A DNA stretch of 58,576 nt from Penium margaritaceum (Eukaryota > Streptophyta > Zygnematophyceae > Desmidiales > Peniaceae): NCBI GenBank assembly GCA_023375785.1, contig SZWC01009465.1, positions 41,201 to 99,776 on the forward strand, given 5' to 3'. Shown here one piece after another: positions 30,083 to 40,379 of the stretch. A program made the translations under genes and the position numbers. The notes beneath the pieces were generated by a model, which worked only from the letters and a program-made list of their open reading frames with translations, was not told the DNA's origin and did not search any database. Position 1 is the stretch's first letter; every line of letters starts with the position of its first letter.

Positions 30083-30660
30083 TTGAATGATGCATTTGAA
30101 ATACACGAAGTGGCACGAGCCACAGTCATCTCGTTTGCACTGTCAAACCCGTATGTATGTTCTACAACAGTTATGACCGCAATAAATTTCCACCTCCTTC
30201 GCGTAATCACGAGTACATTGGAAAAACCATCTATCGACATGTCCCATGTGCGAGATACACGTCTTGTGTCATCGTTGCAGTGATGGGGTGGTCGTCCAGA
30301 AGTTGTGCACGGTCCTTGGGGAACTATGACAATCCCTCTCCCTTCCATGGTCCACGGCACTGCGGTGGCCGAGTGGGAAAAGATAAAGCACGCATGGGAC
30401 ATGATCAACCCAAACACACCCGTCGACCCATACACTATGTGTTGACAGTTGGGCATGCGGGCACCCCATGCTCGCCGGATGTACTGCCCACCGAATTGGG
30501 AGCCATGGGTCTTGATGTGGCCTATTCCCTGTTCGCGGTTGCAACAATGTAGTACATGGCTATGCGCTACACAGAGGTTGCCATGGTCACCTTGTACTTG
30601 GCGTTACTCAACCCTATGTGCAGGTCAGATGAGTTCAATCAATTTTGAAATGAAATGAAC
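30083..30660 (+). pseudogene. W-x-P-W family ORF, copy 2
   Basis: The frame from 30083 encodes VISFALSNPYVCSTTVMTAI, then THLEKPSID-like blocks, with TGA at 30281-30283. It continues with EVVHGPWGTMTIPLP, EWEKIKHAWDMI, TGA near 30441, then CPPNWEPWV. The blocks match the minus-strand frame at 57958-58345 (VTFLNASNDPS, TVFTDDFAVALVTFETMDID, GPWGVDIPIPP, W-x5-QWD) and the one at 1730-2023. An adjacent frame continues as ATM-TAG-YMAMRYTEVAMVTLYL. Function unknown; no known domain recognised. Frame changes and stops show that it is decayed. Confidence 0.5.
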
Positions 30661-31318
30661 AGACTACCATGCCTGTTGTCATTACTTGTCTGTAGAAGAT
30701 GATTTTTATGCCCACCATTATGTTCTTTCTATAGACTTATTCATGAGAAATGTGTCATCCAATGTATTATAGTTATAGGGCATATCCGCCTTGTACTACA
30801 TTACTTACGACCACAATGTATGTTACTTCAGACACATTTTGAACAACATTACATGTGGACCGGAGGCCTATCTTTAGACACTTCCTTAACAGCCTTGCAT
30901 CAGACGCATAATGAACAACCTACCACACTACACACTCTTGCTTGTGACATGTACGAATGATGAATAACGTGAATGAGTGTGAAATTGACGTTTGCAGGTG
31001 GATTAGGGTGTAGGGTCGGTGACATAAGGTCTTTCCTCAAACTGTTTCCTCACATAACTCAGGGTCATCTACTTATGTAACGTCTTTGTAGTCAACCCAC
31101 GCGTATGTTGAAGACATCTACAATTCCCTGCCTACTATTTGGACATTTGTTGTCCTTGCAAACGACCTTTAGTTCAACATGGGACCAATGTAAACTTCTG
31201 TTTGTGAAATCTGTTGTACAACATCATTCATGCCGCGACACATAATTGAGAGTGGAATGAGTTTGGAAAATATTCATGGATGAAACATGCATGACTAATG
31301 ACTACAGACAGTGAACGG
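30661..31318. other. AT-rich unassigned DNA inside the element
   Basis: No coding motif recognised on either strand. AT-rich compared with its neighbours, consistent with intron or non-coding spacer. Confidence 0.4.
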
Positions 31319-31792
31319 TCACTCTTCATAGGCTGCCACGGCAGTTGCAAGACAGAGGACTATCAAAGCGATTAGCGACGTAATCCAATTGGCCTCCTTG
31401 CCATTTACTAAGCTGGCCAGGCAGTTATTAGGTTCGGCAACACGTATGGTTGCCAGTGCATGAACGTCCGCCAGGTCATGCCCCAAGATGGAGCGGGGGG
31501 TGTTTCGATGCAACGATGATAATGCGGAAGTTATGAAAACAGCCATGCAAGTATTCGGTGTGTGGAATGATAGAAAGCCAAAGGATTGGAATTTCTTTAG
31601 AACAAAAGTGTATCCCCATTTGCACATGACAAGAAGTATTGTGAACCGATGAATGTTAAGTATAAAAGAAATAATGTTCTCGTCGTCATATGGTATCGTG
31701 TAACTCATGTGCATGCATGAGGTGTGCATGCACAAAATCAAGTGCAAAACCTTTAGCAAGTGTAATAGAATTACCAGCAAACCCTTCCGCAA
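31319..31792 (-). CDS. Hypothetical hydrophobic protein
   Basis: A 157-codon minus-strand frame. The N terminus is strongly hydrophobic (LLVILLHLLKVLHLILC), as is the C terminus (WITSLIALIVLCLATAVAAY, then EE and stop), which would suit membrane segments at both ends. The middle is mixed. No family recognised and no second copy seen in the window, so it may be chance. It lies inside the arrayed element, reading away from its right end. Confidence 0.25.
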   Translation of the reverse strand: MRKGLLVILLHLLKVLHLILCMHTSCMHMSYTIPYDDENIISFILNIHRFTILLVMCKWGYTFVLKKFQSFGFLSFHTPNTCMAVFITSALSSLHRNTPRSILGHDLADVHALATIRVAEPNNCLASLVNGKEANWITSLIALIVLCLATAVAAYEE

Positions 31793-31849
31793 CAGGAAGT
31801 GAACAATATGGCGTCACATTGAGAGTCCGACATTTTTCAGGGGTACATA

Positions 31850-32062
31850 AAACTTATTATTCTGAGGCACGTGTGGATGAGGCTTATTGTTAAGTGACAA
31901 GGGCGGATGGGGGTTTTTGTTCTGGCGGAGGTGTGGATGAGGCTTATCGTTACAACACACGGACTGATGTGGCTTATTGTTCTGATGGAGGGGCAGATGG
32001 GGCTTATCATTCTGACGAAGGGGCGGATGTGACTTATTATCCAAAACGAGGGGTACATGAGT
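31850..32062 (-). repeat. 30-bp tandem array, right end of element
   Basis: Reverse-complement copies of the 29205-29410 unit: GAGGCTTATTGTT, GGGTTTTTGTTCTGGCGG, GAGGCTTATCGTT, GTGGCTTATTGTTCTG, GGGGCTTATCATTCTG and GTGACTTATTATCC at about 30-base spacing. Confidence 0.85.
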
Positions 32063-32069
32063 AACAAGC

Positions 32070-32283
32070 TCTACAGAGCTGAGCTTGTCTTAGATCTGCG
32101 AGGAGTCTCTTAGTTCCTCTCATTCTCAGTTGCTAATCCATTCATACTTAGTTTTGTTTGCCTTTCTAGCGCAAACTTCTCCGCGCTCAGTTTTCTCTCA
32201 CAAGTCACAGAGTAGCTAAAGGGGCCATTCCTACTCCAATCACGTAGTAGCCCAAACAAGCCGCTCCACAGTAGTTTCTTCCT
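32070..32283 (+). repeat. Copia-3 5' LTR, 3' portion (boundary uncertain)
   Basis: The sequence directly upstream of a canonical PBS should be the LTR end. About 210 bases separate it from the preceding array. Because the Copia-3 3' LTR is missing, the LTR start cannot be defined by comparison; it may be truncated at 32062 or run into the array. Confidence 0.4.
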
Positions 32284-32296
32284 TGGTATCAGAGCC
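32284..32296 (+). promoter_or_regulatory. Copia-3 primer-binding site
   Basis: TGGTATCAGAGCC, a perfect match to the initiator tRNA-Met complement used by plant LTR retrotransposons. Confidence 0.85.
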
Positions 32297-33840
32297 AAAG
32301 CGTAGCAGAAGCAGCAGATCTGAGCAGCAATGAGGCATACAGGTCCCAGTCAACGCTAGCGGTCCCAGAAATGCGCCCGTGCGAGGAAAACTCTGCCAAT
32401 TTTTTTAGCAGAGTTAACCCACCGGGTAGCGCCGTCAAAACCCTTCTGACACAAGGGGAAATGCTACCAATTTTATTTCAGCAGCACTGGCTCTATGACG
32501 GCGGTAGCGTTAGCAGATTCGCGGCCGGCGAACCGACGGGCGATGTCGTGACGGCACCGACACAAGTGGCGATGGTGCCACTGGCAAGGGAAGTCCCTTG
32601 CCAACCCGCCTTCCCTTCTCTTGCTTGCTTCTAGTGCCAATATAGCAGGAGAACTCACAACAGTTGTAGTAGTAGCAGCAACACAGCTGTAGTAGCCACA
32701 ACAATAGTTGCAACGAGAGTCATGGCACCAACCACAACGCAGCAGCAGCCGCAGCGTAGTTGCATAACTAGAGTAGAGCCTCAGCCGCAACAGTAGCAGC
32801 CAAGGGTGCAAGAGTAGCGGCCACAACAGTAGCCGCAGTGTAGTTGTAGCCAGAGTAGCAACATCATTGTAGTAACTACATTAGTAGCGGCGGTGCAATA
32901 GTAGTTGCAGCGGTAGCAGCAGCACATCAGTTGCAACATTAGTAGCTGTAGCAACAGCTAAGGTGGCAGCAACAGTCGCAACTTTCATAGTAGTAGCAAC
33001 AGCGGTGACACAGGAACAGCCTCAGCAATAGCAGTAGTGCAATAGAAGCAGCATAATAATAGTTGCGATAGCAATAGTAACAATAGTTGTAAAGTAGTAG
33101 CAGCCATAGTAGTAACAGCAGCGCGGCAACCGCGGCGTCAGTAATGACTTCTTGCTGATGTCAGCACTTGTGAGCCGCCGCTCACGTTAGTCGTAATCAG
33201 CTGATGTCACGACGGACGTCCCTGTTGATGCAACCAACCAAGAAGAAAAACTATGAACTCGAACCAGGGCCATGGCTAAAACCCAACTGGGAGGGTTCCT
33301 CCTCTGTTGGAAGACCCACTGGTCCCCCTTTTCTACTATACCTACAAAAGCTGCAACAACAGCAAGAGCAACAATAGCAGCCGCTACAAAAACATTAGCT
33401 ACAGCTACAGGCGTAGTAGTAGAAGCAACAGCAGCACCAGTAGCACTAGCAGCCACTCCAGCAGCTGCAACAACAGTGGCCATGCTACTGCCACAACACT
33501 AGTAGCAAGAGCAACACGAGTAGCAGCAGTAGCAACAACAACATCAGTACCAAGCGTAGTAATAGTAGCAACAGTAGCATCAACAGTAGCAATAGCTTGC
33601 ATGCTTTTTCGCTGGTGCCACTTGCTCTCTAGACCCCTTAGCCGCCATTTTCCATCATCCTACAGCACTTACGCAACAACTTGAAGCACTGCAACCACTG
33701 ACACCGCGGAGCCACGTGAGTGGTGCGCCATCCTCCCTTCCTCAGAGGCATGCCAGTCATGTTGTTTTGCACAATGCATTGCTTGGCATAGCATCAAAAA
33801 TAGCACCAGAGGTTGACTTTGACTTCAGTCCTTGGCCCCA
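32297..33840 (+). other. Copia-3 leader, GTAGCA/CAGCAA-rich
   Basis: About 1.5 kb with two dense tracts of AGTAGCAACAG-type trinucleotides (32640-33130 and 33330-33600). Both strands give low-complexity frames (Ala/Thr/Val or Ser/Asn). No gene recognised. Confidence 0.7.
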
Positions 33841-33849
33841 CTCTGGATG

Positions 33850-34627
33850 TCGGCCGTAAGGCAAAGGACTTAGAGGCCCCGCCACCACCACTCCAGGCTG
33901 GCGAGCACTTCGAGAGCTGGGAGCTCAGCTTTCCCATCTAGTCATAGGACAGAGGTCTATAGCTGTAGTACACTCACTTGTACGATCCCTCCCAGGTCAA
34001 ACAGCTGCATGATGTTGGTCGCGTCGTACGCGCTCTTGTCCCGGTCGTCCCTTTAGCAGCACGCGTCGCCATCGAGCCATTCCTCGACAACTTCACCACT
34101 TGCAAGACTTCAGAACCCGCGGCTGTGTGGCACATCCTAACGCGCCCCCATCACATCTATAGTGAGACAAAGACCAGCTGTCTGCTCAAGGAGTTCAGCT
34201 CCCTCCACACGGGGGAGACTGAGTCGGTCACCTCTTACTGGACGCAGGTGGTGGACATCCCCCACCGCCTGGGCGACGCTGCTCCATCCCCTCTTACAGC
34301 GCTCCTGACCTTCAACCGCGATCCCACCAACGTATTCTTTTACGTCTTCGTACACTACACCAAGGACGTCCTAATTGTAAGGGCGGCCCATGGCACCCTC
34401 ATGCCCTGGGCATACGAGCTATTCCTCAAGATTGAAGAGGCTCGTATGGAGTCGCTTTTTCACCACATAGGACCCTTGCCTCCCATGTAGTTGCCTCCAT
34501 AGCTGTCGCCACTCCCGTAGCAGCTGCGTCCGTCGGCTCTTCGTCATCAGGGAAGAAGATGCACAAGGGAAAAAAGGGCAAGGGCCAGTAATAGCAACCG
34601 ACTTGACCCAGTGGCAGCGGCTCGCTC
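33850..34627 (+). pseudogene. gag: Copia-3 gag core
   Basis: The frame reads HFESWELSFPI, then four TAG codons within 30 bases (33939, 33945, 33960, 33966), then an open stretch to TAG at 34488-34490: VKQLHDVGRVVRALVPVV, AVWHILTRPHHIYSETKTSC and LHTGETESVTSYWTQVVDIP, the gag (UBN2-type) pattern of copia elements. After a frameshift it continues into KKMHKGKKGKGQ, followed by TAA TAG CAA in a Gln run. Gag builds the virus-like particle. Confidence 0.7.
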
Positions 34628-35910
34628 TGCCACAACTGTAACCAGCTTGGCCACGAGTGGTACACATGCCTGCTTTCGGCGGATGAGGCGCGCGTCATCT
34701 CCATCATGCATCGCCAGCGTGAGTGCAATCTTGTTGCTGCTCCCGTAGCTATCGGCGCCCCTCATGCCTCCACCCTATCGGATGGCTCCACTCCTTCGAA
34801 AGTCGGGCCGGTCCTCCCATCCCCAGCCCTATAGCAATACCATCCACAACCATCGGTGCCACTCCTTCCGACACATGCACAATTCTCCTCTTTTATGGGC
34901 TCTGACACCATCACACCGGACTCGTTATACGCCCCTAGGGCCTCCACTCGTGAGCATCAGTTGGCGCAGTTCATCGCGATCCAACTCGGCCTGCGTCGCC
35001 TTCCCCATAGGGAAATGCGAGTTGCATCACCACCTGTTCACATGTCTTGCCTTACATGATAGAGACTGAGCTTCGGTCATTTCCTTCTTCCTCGTCCATC
35101 CCACCCTCTCCCATCCCCTCCCCTCTCCTTCCTTTTTGTGATGATATGGCATGGCTGGATGCGTGGTAGTCTCGGTTTGCCCCCTCGTCAACCGTGTCCG
35201 CGTCGTTCGCCCACTGTCTTTTGTCGGTATGTGACCTGGCGACACCAGTCCAGGTTCATGCCGAGACCNTGCCACAACTGTAACCAGCTTGGCCACGAGT
35301 GGTACACATGCCTGCTTTCGGCGGATGAGGCGCGCGTCATCTCCATCATGCATCGCCAGCGTGAGTGCAATCTTGTTGCTGCTCCGGTAGCTATCGGCGC
35401 CCCTCATGCCTCCACCCTATCGGATGGCTCCACTCCTTCGAAAGTCGGGCCGGTCCTCCCATCCCCAGCCCTATAGCAATACCATCCACAACCATCGGTG
35501 CCACTCCTTCCGACACATGCACAATTCTCCTCTTTTATGGGCTCTGACACCATCACACCGGACTCGTTATACGCCCCTGGGGCCTCCACTCGTGAGCATC
35601 AGTTGGCGCAGTTCATCGCGATCCAACTCGGCCTGCGTCGCCTTCCCCCTAGGGAAATGCGAGTTGCATCACCACCTGTTCACATGTCTTGCCTTACATG
35701 ATAGAGACTGAGCTTCGGTCATTTCCTTCTTCCTCGTCCATCCCACCCTCTCCCATCCCCTCCCCTCTCCTTCCTTTTTGTGATGATATGGCATGGCTGG
35801 ATGCGTGGTAGTCTCGGTTTGCCCCCTCGTCAACCGTGTCCGCGTCGTTCGCCCACTGTCTTTTGTCGGTATGTGACCTGGCGACACCAGTCCAGGTTCA
35901 TGCCGAGACC
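34628..35910 (+). repeat. Gag zinc-knuckle region present twice (641-bp contig overlap)
   Basis: 34628-35268 and 35270-35910 are 641-bp direct copies with a few substitutions, joined by N at 35269. Each encodes a canonical CCHC knuckle, CHNCNQLGHEWYTC, followed by RVISIMHRQREC and a Pro/Ser region with a TAG (PSPAL-stop-QYH). An exact duplication ending at an N is best explained by failure to merge two contigs. Confidence 0.85.
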
Positions 35911-36450
35911 GGGATCGTTGACTCCAAGGCCACACATCACATGAAGGCCTCGTGCAAGGCCTTCAGTATTCCTGGTCCCGTTGCCAGTGTGTCCGATGTT
36001 TGAACGAGCTTTGGCTAGGTATTACCTGTCCGCGACGTCAGTGTCATTTGTTTCTGTGGTTCCGTTGGGGACGTCTTTGTGTCCGATGTCCTCTTTGTCC
36101 CTAGTCTTTAACTCGACCTCCTATTTGTTACTGTCCTCGACCGCATAAGCATGGATGTTCTGCACTCACGTGGTGTCGATATTGTGTCGTTGCATCCATC
36201 CGGTCATGTCTTCTTGCACGCCACCTCTCGTGGCAACTTGTGGCATGTCCCTCGTCTATCCTCCTTGTCGACCAACACAGGCCACGCATTTATTACCAGC
36301 GCGCTCACTCCGCAGCACACCCACCTTCTCCACCGTCACCTCTGCCACGTCCACTCAACTACCATTGACAGTGTGCTCTAGACCCAACCGGCCAAGGGCC
36401 TTGACCCCACTTCCTTGCGTTGACTACACTCAGGGGAAGATGGACCACTC
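35911..36450 (+). pseudogene. Copia-3 protease and GAG-pre-integrase
   Basis: Protease site IVDSKATHHM: the Asp-Ser-Gly triad is changed to Asp-Ser-Lys, so it is inactive. Stops TGA and TAG follow; the TAG sits in FG-stop-VLPV, where Copia-1 has Gln in SGQSLPV. The pre-integrase region has HTHLLHRHLCHV, then TAG where Copia-1 has Gln (VL-stop-TQPAKGLD), then VDYTQGKMDH, lacking the usual Cys pair. Confidence 0.7.
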
Positions 36451-37190
36451 CACTTACCCTCAGTCATCCTTCCATACGTCCGTCCCCTTGGAATTGGTCC
36501 ACTCCGATGTCATGGGCCCCCTTCCCATAGAGTCCGTCGGGGAGCACGGATGCTATGTCCTCACCCTCACTGTCGACTACTCCCGTTGTAGCTGAGTCTT
36601 CTGCCTTCGACAGAAGAGCGATGTCGCTCCCACCATTTGGAACTGGCTCGTTGGTGCAGAGTGTGAGTGTGGTCATCTCCTTCACTCTTTCCACTCTGAT
36701 TGTGGCGGTGAGTTCATGGGCAAGACCACGACCTTCCTCGCCTCCCGCGGGATCCATCATAAGACGTTTGTACTTACACACCCGCCGAGAACAACGTCTC
36801 CGACTAGTGGAACCGCACCATGGCCTACGCACTATGTGTGTCAAATTTGTTCTCTCCGATGGGTTCTACTTCGAGGCCGTGGCCTACAAGACCTAGGTCT
36901 GGAACCAGATTTCCATGCCGTACCAGAACTGGTGTGGTCAGTGGGCTGATCTCTGCCCGGCTTGTGTCTAGGGCTACGTGGCCATTGTGTGATTGCCGAT
37001 CTTGTAGTAAGGTGGCAAGCTTGCCCCTCGCGAGCGTCACCATACCTTCCTTGACGTCTCGCGCCGGTCCAAAGCCTGGAGATTCTGTGATCCATCCTAA
37101 CACTACATTGTCGAGTCCTGGGATGCCCTCTTTTGTGAGGAGTTGTTTCTGCATGACTTCGTCTACACTGGCTCATCGATGTCCCTCTTT
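36451..37190 (+). pseudogene. Copia-3 integrase core
   Basis: LELVHSDVMGPLPIES (first Asp), YVLTLTVDYSR, then TGA for Trp, RQKSD, HSDCGGEFMGK (second Asp), WNRTMAYAL. TAG at 36894-36896 (AYKT-stop-VWN) stands where Copia-1 has Trp. TAA and TGA codons follow toward KAWRFCDPS. Several frameshifts. Not functional. Confidence 0.7.
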
Positions 37191-37579
37191 TCGCTATGAG
37201 TCCGTCCTCCATTCTGCCGCTTCCCGGCAACGCATCGCCTTCACCTGCAACACCCTCCAAGCGGGCAGCCCCGCCTGCACCTGCTGGCCCCTCTGGGCCG
37301 GCAACCCAGCCTTCACATGCTGGCCCTTCCAGGCCGGCAGCCCCGCCTCCATCTTCTGGTCCCTCCTGGCCAGCAGTCCAGTCTTTACCTACTGGCTCCA
37401 CCTGGCCGGCAGCCCTGCCTTCAAGTGCTGGCCCCTTCGAGCCGGCAACCTAGTCTTCACTTGCTGGCCCCATCGGGCCGGCAGCTCTGCCAACACCTTT
37501 TGGCCCCACTGAGCCGGTAGCCCAGCCTTCACCTGCTAGCCCCTCCAGGCCGGCAGTCCCATCCACATCCGATGGCCCC
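37191..37579 (+). repeat. Copia-3 linker, 36-bp (12-residue) tandem repeats
   Basis: The frame from 37196 encodes units such as AGPSGPATQPSH, AGPSRPAAPPPS, SGPSWPAVQSLP and TGSTWPAALPSS. TAG at 37451-37453 occupies the Gln position of the unit (PAT-stop-SSL against PATQPSH). The array is split by the hAT-like element and continues at 38480 in the same 12-residue register (VGPSELIAPSAS). The last eight bases, 37572-37579, are the left target duplication. Confidence 0.75.
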
Positions 37580-38471
37580 TAAGGCTGCACACAGATCCTA
37601 AGATCCGTGGAAACAACCCAAAAATCCGGATCTAGATCCGGATCCACGGATCCCGATCCAGGATCCTGGATCCGATCTGTATCCCTGGATCTGGATCCGG
37701 ATCCTTTGATGGAGGGGAGGGGGCTGAGAAAACTGTGCAAGAGATCCCGGTCATGTCTTCCAAGTAGCATGTGTGTCGTGGGTTTGAATTCAAACGGTCA
37801 AGATGTGCGCCCTAGTTTTGAGCGAGACGAAGTTCAGCCGCCACGTCAAATGAACCGCTGAAGTCCATTGTACGATGAATGACTATCTTGTCCTTTGGTT
37901 AGGAAATACTATTTTCCTGGTGCCGGGTCTCAGGTTTGTAGATTTCTGGTACCGAGCCACTATTGTGTAATAGAAAAGCACCAATTGGAGCCATTCTTGT
38001 TGCAAGACTTCTAGCTAGTAACCGACAGATGCTGACATTTCTGCTATTGCTACGTCTATTTGACGTTTGAACAGTCAAAGAAATGTTCAGTCGTTTAAAC
38101 TTTAAATGCATGAACGGAAAGGTACATTATAGTGGTGCTACACAGATGTGGCAAAAGTGCGTGCCATATCAGCATTCAACTCTGTGCGATGTTCGTTGGC
38201 CATTGACTGTAGCGCAGAAAGAGGGCTCCTACATGAACATAAGAAAGTGCGAGGTCGCCAGAGTTGATACTAATCCCTCCTTTTCTTTAATCTACAACTT
38301 CAGCCAGATTCACTGATTAGTTCTCCAAGACAAGGATTTTTGGATCCAGGAGCAGGATCCACGGATCCGGATCTAGGATTCGGAACCTCGGATCCGGATC
38401 CAGGAGAAGGATCTGTCCCACGGATCCGGATCCTCCCCAAGCTCCGCGGATAGGATCCTTGTGCAGCCTTA
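37580..38471. mobile_element. Non-autonomous hAT-like transposon in Copia-3
   Basis: 892 bp flanked by an 8-bp duplication, ATGGCCCC, at 37572-37579 and 38472-38479. Its ends are inverted repeats: TAAGGCTGCACA is perfect over 12 bases, then similar (AGATCCTAAGATCCG against AGGATCCTATCCG). An 8-bp duplication with short terminal repeats starting TA is typical of hAT elements. Both subterminal regions (37610-37712 and 38335-38455) are packed with GGATCC/GGATCCGGATC words. No transposase frame inside. Removing the element and one duplication copy keeps the 12-residue register of the host linker, which supports the boundaries. Confidence 0.85.
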
Positions 38472-38479
38472 ATGGCCCC

Positions 38480-39034
38480 TCTGGGCCGACTGCCTTATCC
38501 GCGTCCGTGGGTCCCTCCGAGCTAATAGCCCCGTCCGCGTCCGCTAGATCCTCCGGGCCGACCATCCCGTCCACGTCAGTTGGACCATTTGGAGGCACCC
38601 TCTCATCATCCCAAAGGGCGTCCTAGGAAGCGACCGACTCACTCTCGACTGCCCCCTCTCTTCCGCATCCCACCCTGCCACGCTGCACACGTGGCACGAG
38701 TGGCAGCCTTCGACCCAGGCCATCAAGGTGCTCACAGGCCGCCGCACCGCGCCCTCTTGCGCCACGGCCCCCCATCGCCCCACAAGCCTCCTCGCCTCAC
38801 AGCAGACCCATCCTCACAATTGTGAGTGGGGACCCTTGCACCAAGGCCCTTAGCATGGCCACGTTGGNGGCAGCCTTCGACCCAGGCCATCAAGGTGCTC
38901 ACAGGCCGCCGCACCGCGCCCTCTTGCGCCACGGCCCCCCATCGCCCCACAAGCCTCCTCGCCTCACAGCAGACCCATCCTCACAATTGTGAGTGGGGAC
39001 CCTTGCACCAAGGCCCTTAGCATGGCCACGTTGG
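38480..39034 (+). other. Copia-3 linker remainder with 166-bp contig overlap
   Basis: Pro/Ser/Arg-rich linker coding sequence. 38702-38867 and 38869-39034 are exact 166-bp copies across the N at 38868, again an unmerged overlap. It reads into the region preceding RT (TLAVVAALHPSYALGY). Confidence 0.75.
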
Positions 39035-40330
39035 CTGTTGTCGCAGCTCTCCACCCAAGCTATGCACTAGGCTATCACAAGCTCCATCAAGAGCACAAAT
39101 ACGCCGACATGGCCGCGCTCATGTGCATACCACTTGGGGCTCGGGACGCGCACGCCCTCACTCTCTGCTCCACAGTACGCCTGGAGGACCTATCCATCCT
39201 ACGTAAGGCTCGTGCTTCCCCTGAGGCCACACACTGGGAGGTTGCATGTGTTGGCGAACTTGCTGCCATCTGGCAGCATCAGGTTTACGAGCTCGTGGAC
39301 CTCCCCCCCGACCACAAGGTCATCGGTGCCAAGTGGGTCTTCCATTGCAAATGGAAGCCCGATACCTCTTTGGACAAGTACAAGTCTTGTCTTACGACCA
39401 AGGGGTTTGCTTAGGTCCGTGGGGTCGACTACGAGTAGATATTTGCTCCGGTTGGCCGGTTCTCTACTAGCCGGGTGCTGTTTGGTCTGGTTACCTAGCA
39501 CGAGTGGGAATTGCATCAGATGAACATGAGTAATGCCTTCCTCCATTGCTCACTAGAAGGCAAGGAACTGTACATGATGCAGCCCGTAGGCTTTGACAAT
39601 GGCATTGGCATGGTTTGGTGACTGCGAACGGCCCCCTACGACTTGAATTAGTCGCCTTGCTACTGGAGCCAGGAGATTAGATGCACGCTCGTTCTTGGCG
39701 GCCTCCTTTGCAGTACCGCAGACCCTACATTTTTCATCAGCCCGAGAGGCTAGCCCTTTGTTGCTGTCCTAGTCTACATTGACAACCTCCTCATTAGGTC
39801 ACTAGACCCCGCTACCATTCAACGCGTTAAGGACCTACTGCGTGCCACCTACCAGATGAAGGACCTTGGGACTGCCCAAGTGTTCCTCGGTATGGATTTG
39901 GAGCATGAAAGCTCCCAAGGTGTCCTACACATCCACCCGGCTTCCTACGTCCAGATCCTATCTGCTCGCTTTGCCGAGGTTTTGCCTCTCGTGCCAAGCG
40001 CGTCCTCACCCATGTCAAGTGATGGCTAGGCAAAGCTGAAGAGCCTAGACCCAGTCGTTGTGGAGGGGCTAATCAACGTGACCACATACCTCCAAAACAT
40101 CGGATCATTGAAGTTTCGTGTGACGATGAAGGAGCTGAACATCGCGGTTGCCATCAACCTCCTGGGGAGATTCTCCCAAGATCCTCGTCACCTCCATTTT
40201 GAGGCCGCAAATGCATATTGCGTTATGTTGTCTTGACTCCACGACGAGGCCTTATGTACCATCGACAGCTGCCCGTTGTCGCAGTGGGCTACATTGATAG
40301 TGACTGGGCTGGCAGGAGAGGAGAGGAACC
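39035..40330 (+). pseudogene. Copia-3 reverse transcriptase and truncated RNase H
   Basis: KWVFHCKWKPDTS, TKGFA-TAG-VRGVDYE-TAG-IFAPVGRF, ELHQMNMSNAFLH, YDLN-TAG-SP (Copia-1 and -2 have LKQSP), and the catalytic box as YIDNLL (second Asp lost). Then TYQMKDLGTAQVFLGMDL and SDG-TAG-AK (others have Gln). RNase H begins with GYIDSDWAG and stops, cut by the junction with Copia-4. At least six TAG codons sit where copia relatives or the motif have Gln. Confidence 0.75.
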
Positions 40331-40379
40331 AAACAGCCCTCGCAGTGGTGCTCCCCGTCTTGCTGAGGCATGGTAGCAT

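Larger units (their letters stand above)
29205..32062. mobile_element. Element with inverted 30-bp tandem arrays as ends
   Basis: Left end 29205-29410 and right end 31850-32062 carry the same 30-bp tandem repeat in opposite orientation (AACAATAAGCC...GCCCCTCCG on the left, the reverse complement on the right). Inside lie a copy of the W-x-P-W ORF (plus strand, reading inward from the left end), a 465-bp inverted-repeat insertion and a minus-strand hydrophobic ORF. No MULE transposase is present, so it would be a non-autonomous member of the MULE-A/C type. Target duplication not determined. Confidence 0.55.
32284..40330 (+). mobile_element. Copia-3: 3'-truncated Ty1/copia element
   Basis: Internal region in the order PBS, CAG/GTA-rich leader, gag with canonical zinc knuckle, protease, integrase, 12-residue repeat linker with a hAT insertion, RT, start of RNase H. 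It ends abruptly inside RNase H at about 40320-40380, where it joins the gag of Copia-4; its 3' LTR is missing. More decayed than Copia-1 and Copia-2. Confidence 0.8.
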
